Shown: piece after piece, positions 7,132-11,437 of the stretch
Layout of the letters: each line of letters starts with the position of its first letter
Numbering within the stretch: the stretch's first letter is position 1
Assembly (NCBI GenBank): GCA_045595445.1
Contig: JAZOAK010000060.1
Coordinates: forward strand, 1 to 11,437
Direction: 5' to 3'
DNA from: RGIG3009 sp045595445
GTDB lineage: Bacteria; Bacillota; Clostridia; Oscillospirales; Acutalibacteraceae
Length of the DNA stretch: 11,437 nucleotides
Made by a program: the position numbers and the translations under genes
The notes under the pieces: generated by a model
Told to the model about the DNA's origin: nothing
Database searches by the model: none
Seen by the model: only the letters and a program-made list of their open reading frames with translations

Positions 7132-7890
7132 ATGAGCGAAGAAGAGATCCGTTTGGAACAAGAAGCTACCCCTGAACCGATGACGGAAGACGTGCCGGTT
7201 TCGGTGCGCGTGAAGCGTCATCGTCGTATTCGGTATGCGGCGCCGCTCGGCTTTTTGGTGCTGTTGTTTGCGGTGATCGGGGTGATCTCGGTCATTGTCA
7301 CCGCGATTGGTTGGATCGTGCAAGCGCAAGACGATACCGCGTTGCGTGAAGAATTGTATACGTTTTTGGATCCGGTTATGCAGTTCTGTCCGTCGGAATT
7401 TGAAAGTGTGGATGCCACCGAGGATGCCGATCCGTTGTTGCTTGCAGCGGTGTATCGTGTCTCCGAAGCGGAACGTATTCGTCAGTTGCGCGAGCGGGAC
7501 GAAGAGTGTGCCTATCCGGTAGAGCAAACGCAGTATCGCATGATCGTGCCGCAAACGACCATAGAGGAATCGTATCAGTATTTGTTCGGTGAAGTTGCTC
7601 TTACGCACCGTACCATCGGAGACGTGGAGTACAAGACCGAAAACAGTTGCTATTACGTGCCCATGACCATCAACACCTCCGGGTACACACCGGTGCTTGG
7701 TAAGATCACGCATAAAAAGGACGTGTATACTGTGCAGGTGGCGTACGTATCCATTGCGGATATTCAGTATGACGAGCGCGGTAACGCCATTGAACCGACG
7801 ATTGACATGGCAAAATACAGCCAACGGTATGCCGTCAGGCAAAACGACGACGGCAGTTGGACGTTGCTTTCGGTTTCCGCGGATAAATAA
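7132..7890 (+). CDS. Hypothetical single-pass membrane protein at end of nusA operon
   Basis: I do not recognise this 252-aa protein. It has an acidic N-terminal tail (1-25), a basic patch RVKRHRRIRY at 26-35, and one hydrophobic segment at about 37-63, followed by a roughly 185-residue soluble domain. By the positive-inside rule the N terminus is cytoplasmic and the large domain is outside. That domain contains VPQTTIEESYQYLFGE and ends in a beta-rich region with RYAVRQNDDGSWTLLSVSAD. The ending is reminiscent of NTF2-like or lipoprotein-type extracytoplasmic domains that close with '...GWKI..V', but this is weak. AAGGAGGG at 7117-7124 lies 7 bases before the ATG, 21 bases after truB with no terminator between, so it is likely co-transcribed. 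It is the last gene before the shared terminator. Confidence 0.85.
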   Translation: MSEEEIRLEQEATPEPMTEDVPVSVRVKRHRRIRYAAPLGFLVLLFAVIGVISVIVTAIGWIVQAQDDTALREELYTFLDPVMQFCPSEFESVDATEDADPLLLAAVYRVSEAERIRQLRERDEECAYPVEQTQYRMIVPQTTIEESYQYLFGEVALTHRTIGDVEYKTENSCYYVPMTINTSGYTPVLGKITHKKDVYTVQVAYVSIADIQYDERGNAIEPTIDMAKYSQRYAVRQNDDGSWTLLSVSADK

Positions 7891-7904
7891 ACGGTTTCAG
7901 ATAA

Positions 7905-7940
7905 AACGCGCCGCCTACACAGTTGTGTAGGCGGCGCGTT
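7905..7940. terminator. Bidirectional intrinsic terminator between convergent operons
   Basis: AACGCGCCGCCTACAC at 7905-7920 pairs over 16 perfect base pairs with 7925-7940 around the loop AGTT. On the minus strand the stem is followed by a T-run (the complement of AAAA at 7903-7906 lies at its foot), four bases after the sufB stop. On the plus strand only a weak T-rich tail (ATGCTTATTT) follows. It most likely ends both the nusA operon and the sufCB operon, and works better on the minus strand. Confidence 0.85.
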
Positions 7941-7944
7941 ATGC

Positions 7945-8862
7945 TTATTTCAAAAACCCGTTGACGATCTGTTCTTCCGCTTCTTGCTCGGTGAGTCCCA
8001 GCGTCATCAGTTTTATTAGTTGTTCGCCCGCGATCTTGCCGATCGCCGCTTCGTGAATGAGGCTGGCTTCCAAATGGTTTGCGGTGATCTCGGGAATGGC
8101 ACATACGCTGGCGTCGTCCATTAAGATCGCATCGCATTCCGTGTGGCCCGCGCAGCGGTTGTTGCCGTTGATGCGAGATAAAAACCGCTGTTTGGAACGA
8201 TCTTTTGCGACCGAGCGGGAGATGACATTTGCCGAGCAATCCTCACCGTTTAAGTCAACTGTGAAATCGGTTTCGGCAAATTGGTTGCCGTGTGTCATCA
8301 ATTTCTCACGGATGACGAGCGACGCACCGTCTGCAAGGGTGGCATCAGTAATGCGTTTGGTGGAATCGACACCTTTGATCTGTGTAGTTTCCAGTTCCAT
8401 TGTCGCACCTTTCTCCAACACGATGACCGTGTGGGGATTCATGACGCGTTTGCCGTTACCATCGCCGTCACCGTAGTGCTTCTCAACGTAGCGTACCTTG
8501 GCATTTTTCCCGACGAAGAAGGAATGTACGCCGTCGTGACGAGATTCATCGTCACCGCCGTTGTGAATGCCGCAGCCTGCAACGATGGTGACGTCGGCAT
8601 TGTCACCGATAAAGAAATCGTTATAGACAAGCTCGGTTAAGCCGCTTTGGCTGATGATGACCGGAATGTGTACACTTTCACCCTTGGTGCCGGGTTTGAT
8701 GCGGATGTCAATGCCGGGTTTGTCCGTTTTGGTCACGATATCAATATTGGCAGTGGTGTTGCGACCCGACAATTCACCGTTGGCGCGGATGTTGTACGCA
8801 CCCTCGGGAACGCCGTGCAGGTCGGCGACCGCCTCTAATAAGGTTTGTTTGATTGTATCCAT
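7945..8862 (-). CDS. SufB-like scaffold protein (SmsB type)
   Basis: This 305-aa protein is a compact SufB/SufD-family Fe-S cluster assembly scaffold, much shorter than E. coli SufB (about 495 aa) and lacking most of its N-terminal part. The conserved C-terminal region is clear: CAGHTECDAILMDD at 237-250, where Cys243 aligns with the E. coli SufB Cys405 region, then LIHEAAIGKIAGEQLIKLM with His270-Glu271, matching the His433-Glu434 pair. Other cysteines are at 97, 209, 237 and 254. A beta-helix-like core (about 60-230) precedes this. It follows sufC by 11 bases with GGAG at 8870-8873 directly after the sufC stop. No sufD, sufS or sufU is nearby, so it fits the two-component SmsCB (SUF-like minimal system) known from anaerobic archaea and bacteria. 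Cysteine roles are inferred by motif alignment from memory. Confidence 0.88.
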   Translation of the reverse strand: MDTIKQTLLEAVADLHGVPEGAYNIRANGELSGRNTTANIDIVTKTDKPGIDIRIKPGTKGESVHIPVIISQSGLTELVYNDFFIGDNADVTIVAGCGIHNGGDDESRHDGVHSFFVGKNAKVRYVEKHYGDGDGNGKRVMNPHTVIVLEKGATMELETTQIKGVDSTKRITDATLADGASLVIREKLMTHGNQFAETDFTVDLNGEDCSANVISRSVAKDRSKQRFLSRINGNNRCAGHTECDAILMDDASVCAIPEITANHLEASLIHEAAIGKIAGEQLIKLMTLGLTEQEAEEQIVNGFLK

Positions 8863-8873
8863 AGGAGTTCTCC

Positions 8874-9599
8874 TTATTTCAGCTTGTCCGTCAAGGCAGA
8901 GCAGGGGCCGCCTTGGTTGAGCATCTTGGGTAAAATGGTGTCGGGGGTGCCGACGTCCGATACGGAGCCATTTGCCACGACCACAATTTTATCGGCAATT
9001 TTGAGGATGCGTTCCTGATGCGAGATGATGAGAATGGAACCGCCCTTTTTCTCGTGCATATTTTCAAACACTTGAATAAGGTTTTGAAAACTCCACAGAT
9101 CAATGCCCGCCTCGGGTTCGTCAAAGATGGTCAACTTGGTGCCGCGGATCATGACGGTCGCAATTTCGATACGTTTCAGTTCGCCGCCCGACAGACTGGC
9201 GTTGACTTCGCGGTGAATATAATCCTTGGCGCAAAGACCGACCTCCGACAGATACGAACAAGCTTCTGACACCGACATCGGTTTGCCCGCAGCGAGCGAC
9301 AGCAGATCGTGCACCGTGATGCCTTTGAAGCGCACCGGTTGTTGGAAGGCAAAGCTGATTCCTTTGTGTGCGCGTTCGGTGATGGAAAGGTGGGTGATGT
9401 CTTCACCGTCCAGCAGGATCTGACCCGCGGTGGGGGTGAGAATACCTGCTACGATCTTGGCGAGCGTGGATTTACCACCGCCGTTCGGGCCGGTAATCGC
9501 TACAAAGCGTTCGTCAACCGTTAGGTTGATGTCGTTCAAAATATCAATGGGTTTGTCTCCGTCGGTGACGGTATACCCAATGTGTTTAAGCTCGAGCAT
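8874..9599 (-). CDS. SufC-like Fe-S assembly ATPase (SmsC type)
   Basis: This 241-aa ABC-type ATPase is the energy-coupling partner of the SufB-like protein. Motifs are Walker A GPNGGGKST at 37-45, Q-loop FQQP at 85-88, signature LSGGE at 136-140, Walker B LTIFDEPEAGID at 156-167 and the switch histidine at 194 (ISHQER). The sequence SGGELKRIEIA and DEPEAGID are characteristic of SufC rather than transporter ATPases. ATG at 9599-9597 is chosen because GGAGG lies 6 bases upstream and the ABC fold begins at MLELKHIGYT. The frame stays open for another 105 codons upstream, but that is the repeat element, so a 346-aa form is not credible. It is first in the operon and leads into sufB. Its leader is repeat copy 2. 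A promoter on the minus strand could not be identified with confidence. Confidence 0.93.
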   Translation of the reverse strand: MLELKHIGYTVTDGDKPIDILNDINLTVDERFVAITGPNGGGKSTLAKIVAGILTPTAGQILLDGEDITHLSITERAHKGISFAFQQPVRFKGITVHDLLSLAAGKPMSVSEACSYLSEVGLCAKDYIHREVNASLSGGELKRIEIATVMIRGTKLTIFDEPEAGIDLWSFQNLIQVFENMHEKKGGSILIISHQERILKIADKIVVVANGSVSDVGTPDTILPKMLNQGGPCSALTDKLK

Positions 9600-9614
9600 G
9601 GTTGTCCTCCTAGT

Positions 9615-9638
9615 GTGACAGGATTCGAACCCTGTCAT
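9615..9638 (-). repeat. T-arm-like terminal hairpin next to sufC ribosome binding site
   Basis: GTGACAGG at 9615-9622 pairs with 9631-9638 around an 8-nt loop; the outermost pair is imperfect. On the transcribed minus strand it contains GGGTTCGAATCC, like a tRNA T-loop region, and lies four bases before the GGAGG of sufC. Confidence 0.65.
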
Positions 9639-9858
9639 AGTTTCGCGCGCCGACTTTATCCGTGCGGCTTTGCGCTCGTTTTTGCAAGGCGCCAGCCTTG
9701 CGGCAACCTCGCGCTTCTCCGCACGAAAAATTCGACGGCAGAAACGCCTTGCCCTTACAAATTGAGAAATTTTTGCTTCGCCTAAGCCGCGAAGCGCCGC
9801 TATCCTCGCGGATCGCAAGCGACAAGGCAACGGCGAACGGGAATTACTCATTTGTAAG

Positions 9859-9886
9859 GTGTGACAGGGTTCGAATCCTGTCACAC
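9859..9886 (-). repeat. T-arm-like terminal hairpin, distal end of copy 2
   Basis: GTGTGACAGG at 9859-9868 pairs over 10 bp with CCTGTCACAC at 9877-9886 around GTTCGAAT. It is the longest of the four terminal hairpins and nearly palindromic as DNA. If transcription of sufC starts upstream, this would be the first hairpin of the leader. Confidence 0.68.
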
Positions 9887-9888
9887 TA

Positions 9889-9984
9889 ATTTCATATCTT
9901 ACATAGTTTATCATGTTTTTACGCGAAATAAAAGAGGAAATGACAAGTTTTTTATTTTTGCGAAGTGGGGTGACGCATTTTGTC
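9889..9984. other. AT-rich intergenic spacer between sufC leader and LRR promoter
   Basis: This divergent spacer holds no open reading frame worth calling. It should contain the sufC promoter on the minus strand, but I could not find a hexamer pair with good spacing there. A T-rich tract at 9957-9969 lies just upstream of the plus-strand promoter and could act as an UP-like element. Confidence 0.4.
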
Positions 9985-10013
9985 TTGCGAGTGGCGTCTG
10001 TTCATGGTATACT
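9985..10013 (+). promoter_or_regulatory. Sigma-A-type promoter for the LRR gene
   Basis: TTGCGA at 9985-9990 and TATACT at 10008-10013 are separated by exactly 17 bases, and TG at 10005-10006 gives an extended -10. Transcription would begin near 10020, about 28 bases before the ATG of the LRR gene. Confidence 0.75.
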
Positions 10014-10048
10014 GTTAGCGTATTGTTGTGTAGAAAGGGTTGCCGAGA

Positions 10049-11227
10049 ATGAAAAAATGCATCTCTATCTTGTTTGCGAGCGCACTTGTTTTGTCGTTAT
10101 TTGCTCCGTGTACCGTTACGGCAGCGAATTTGGAAAACAAGACTTTCGGGGATTACGTCTACGTTGTTCTCGACGACGAGGTCTCCATTATCAACGTGGA
10201 CGTGGATATCAGCGGTGAGGTTGTGATCCCTACTTCCATTGAGGGGTACCCGGTGACGAGTATCGGTGAACGCGCGTTTGACAAATGCAATAAGATCACA
10301 ACGTTGAAAATCCCTGCCGGTGTTACCTATATTGCGGAAGCACCGTTTGAGCAATGCACTTCGTTAACGAAATTCATCGTTGCTTTCGGCAATGAAGACT
10401 TCTGCGCACGCGACGGCGTTTTGTTCAGTAAAGATACCGCCACGTTGATTTGCTATCCTCCCGCCAAGCCGAACACGACGTTTGCCGTTCCCGATTGTGT
10501 GGAAAAGGTCGATGTAGCGGCATTTGCGTATACCCCTTATTTGGAGGAAATCACGGTTGCCGACAGTGTGCAGAGCTTAGGTGATCACGCCTTTTATCAG
10601 GCTGCTACGCTCAAACAAATCACGTTCGGCACCGGTTTGACGAAGATCGGTGCGGAAGCGTTTGCTCATTGCGACGCGCTTACCTCCATCACCATCCCGA
10701 ATAGCGTTACGAGTGTGGGCATGTCAGCATTTGCGGAGTGCGGCACGTTGTCGGACGTCACTTTTGGTCGTGGCTTGACGAGTTTGAGCGGTACGTTATT
10801 TTTGAAGTGTACCGCGCTAAAAACCATTGCTCTTCCGGATAATGTGACCGCTATTGGTTCCAGTGCTTTTTCGGGGTGCAGCGGTTTGGAAAGCATTTTG
10901 ATTTCCGAGAGCGTAACGAGAATTGGTGCGTATGCCTTCTTTGGGTGTGATAATCTCAAAACGATTTCGTATACGGGAGCCGTGAAGCACAGCGACCTTG
11001 TGATTGGCTCGAAGAATGACGTGCTGACCACGGCACAATGGCAGTACGATGCGTCGCCCGCCATGACACCCGCTGAGGATACCTCTGTCGGCCCGCAACC
11101 CATCAGCGGTCCCGACAGCAACGTTATCTGGGGATATGTGATGATCGGCGGATTGGCACTTGTGTTGGCAGCCGCGATTGCCGCGATGATCATTTGGTTG
11201 GTGAAAGGCATAAAGCAACGAAAATAA
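10049..11227 (+). CDS. BspA-like leucine-rich-repeat surface protein
   Basis: This 392-aa protein is predicted to be exported and held in the membrane with its repeats outside. A Sec signal peptide covers residues 1-25 (MKK, hydrophobic core, TVTA-A cleavage). LRR_5/BspA-type repeats follow at about 69-311: 23-residue units at 69-91, 151-173, 174-196, 197-219, 220-242, 243-265, 266-288 and 289-311, each with the pattern VTxIGxxAFxxCxxLxxIxIP. A diverged unit and a CYPPAK-type insert lie between the first and second. After a Pro/Ser-rich spacer comes a transmembrane helix (about 360-386) and a basic tail KGIKQRK; there is no LPxTG. ATG 10049 is preferred over TTG 10040 because AAAGGG at 10034-10039 is 9 bases from it. 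BspA-like proteins often mediate adhesion; the partner here is unknown. Confidence 0.88.
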   Translation: MKKCISILFASALVLSLFAPCTVTAANLENKTFGDYVYVVLDDEVSIINVDVDISGEVVIPTSIEGYPVTSIGERAFDKCNKITTLKIPAGVTYIAEAPFEQCTSLTKFIVAFGNEDFCARDGVLFSKDTATLICYPPAKPNTTFAVPDCVEKVDVAAFAYTPYLEEITVADSVQSLGDHAFYQAATLKQITFGTGLTKIGAEAFAHCDALTSITIPNSVTSVGMSAFAECGTLSDVTFGRGLTSLSGTLFLKCTALKTIALPDNVTAIGSSAFSGCSGLESILISESVTRIGAYAFFGCDNLKTISYTGAVKHSDLVIGSKNDVLTTAQWQYDASPAMTPAEDTSVGPQPISGPDSNVIWGYVMIGGLALVLAAAIAAMIIWLVKGIKQRK

Positions 11228-11231
11228 GCAG

Positions 11232-11262
11232 AAAAGCAGGTGCAAAAGCATCTGCTTTTTCT
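11232..11262 (+). terminator. Intrinsic terminator of the LRR gene
   Basis: AAAAGCAGGTGC at 11232-11243 pairs with 11248-11259 (12 bp with one G-T) around AAAA, and the descending arm runs into a T-run (11256-11260). It starts five bases after the LRR stop codon. Its tail touches the -35 of the next promoter. Confidence 0.85.
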
Positions 11263-11290
11263 TTACTTATTTAATGTTCTATGATATACT
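11262..11290 (+). promoter_or_regulatory. Promoter for the PHP-domain gene
   Basis: TATACT at 11285-11290 is preceded by TGA (extended -10) and, at 17-base spacing, by TTTACT at 11262-11267, which matches four of six -35 bases. The expected start is near 11297, about 37 bases before the ATG at 11334. Confidence 0.65.
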
Positions 11291-11333
11291 ATAGTGATAT
11301 CCTTTACGATTAAACCGACAAGGCGGACAAACG

Positions 11334-11437
11334 ATGAAACATCTGCAAAATCTACATATTCATACCACCTATGCTGACGGAAAAGATGCGCCGGAAGAAC
11401 TCGTCTTAACGGCTATCCAAAAGGGGTTTCGTTCGAT
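11334..11437 (+). CDS. PHP-domain phosphoesterase, histidinol-phosphatase-like (5' part)
   Basis: Only the first 34 codons are inside the window; the gene runs off the right edge. The start MKHLQNLHIHTTYADGKDAP is typical of PHP-domain proteins: the HxH (His8, His10) would be metal ligands, and the following PEELVLTAIQKGFRS closely resembles PHP histidinol-phosphatases (HisK type), which remove phosphate from L-histidinol phosphate. Other PHP phosphoesterases begin in the same way, so the substrate is uncertain. AAGGCGG at 11320-11326 lies 7 bases before the ATG, and a separate promoter precedes it, so it is independent of the LRR gene. Confidence 0.75.
   Translation, partial: MKHLQNLHIHTTYADGKDAPEELVLTAIQKGFRS

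Larger units (their letters stand above)
9613..9886 (-). mobile_element. 274-bp MITE-like repeat element, copy 2 (sufC leader)
   Basis: This is the inverted partner of the element at 8-281, with the same length. Its terminal inverted repeats are perfect over 27 bases including the flanking TA (9611-9637 against 9862-9888); each starts TAGTGTGACAGGATTCGAAC. TA on both sides is consistent with a TA target-site duplication. Hairpins conserved with copy 1 include GCAAGGC/GCCTTGC (9684-9690 with 9695-9701) and a pair near 9799-9805/9810-9816. Read on the minus strand, it ends ACACTA followed by GGAGG, the sufC ribosome binding site. There is no transposase gene and no full tRNA. The ends are better preserved than in copy 1, suggesting a younger insertion; this is inference. 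Confidence 0.78.

Noticed and set aside
7945..8862. Reading the SufB-like gene as truncated sufB or a pseudogene
   Set aside because: It has a proper start, ribosome binding site, stop and terminator, and an intact C-terminal catalytic region. The short length matches the SmsB class.
9859..9886. tRNA gene suggested by the GGTTCGAATCC T-arm motif
   Set aside because: No acceptor stem, D-arm or anticodon arm lies within tRNA distance. The motif is the terminal inverted repeat of the element and appears at both ends in opposite orientation.
9600..9914. N-terminal extension of the SufC-like protein to 346 aa
   Set aside because: The extra 105 codons are the repeat element. The ABC domain starts at MLELKHIGYT, with GGAGG correctly spaced before ATG at 9599, and SufC proteins are about 240-260 aa.
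10040..10048. TTG start for the LRR protein three codons upstream
   Set aside because: It directly abuts the AAAGGG ribosome binding site. ATG 10049 gives correct spacing and a standard MKK signal peptide.

Overview
The window comes from a Gram-positive anaerobe, most likely a member of the Clostridia (Oscillospirales-like). Three things point there: the gene order rimP-nusA-ylxR-ylxQ-infB-rbfA-nrnA-truB with strong AAGGAGG-type ribosome binding sites; a minimal two-gene SufC/SufB-like iron-sulfur system of the kind found in strict anaerobes; and a BspA-like leucine-rich-repeat surface protein. The assignment is by gene content only; no rRNA is present and I cannot name the genus.

Layout. 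Positions 8-281 hold a 274-bp non-coding element (copy 1) that ends at the Shine-Dalgarno sequence of rimP. Positions 297-7890 are one tightly packed plus-strand operon for transcription elongation, translation initiation and RNA maturation: rimP, nusA, ylxR/rnpM, ylxQ, infB, rbfA, nrnA, truB and an unrecognised single-pass membrane protein. Several junctions overlap (ylxR/ylxQ, ylxQ/infB, rbfA/nrnA, nrnA/truB), which suggests translational coupling. A 16-bp GC-rich hairpin at 7905-7940 separates this operon from the convergent minus-strand pair sufC-sufB (8874-9599 and 7945-8862), which matches the SUF-like minimal system (SmsC/SmsB). Directly upstream of sufC, on the minus strand, lies a second copy of the 274-bp element (9613-9886). 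Then come a plus-strand promoter, a secreted and membrane-anchored LRR protein (10049-11227), an intrinsic terminator that runs into the next promoter, and the first 34 codons of a PHP-domain (histidinol-phosphatase-like) gene cut by the window edge.

The most interesting part is the pair of 274-bp elements. They are in opposite orientation, have the same length, and are about four-fifths identical by eye. Each is bounded by terminal inverted repeats next to TA dinucleotides, as in a MITE. The termini are themselves hairpins resembling a tRNA T-arm (core GGTTCGAATCC), with compensatory base changes between copies. Both copies end at the Shine-Dalgarno of the first gene of an operon and point the same way relative to that gene, so they form the proximal part of the rimP and sufC leaders if transcription starts upstream of them. 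Whether they are passive insertions or working leader RNAs cannot be settled from this window.
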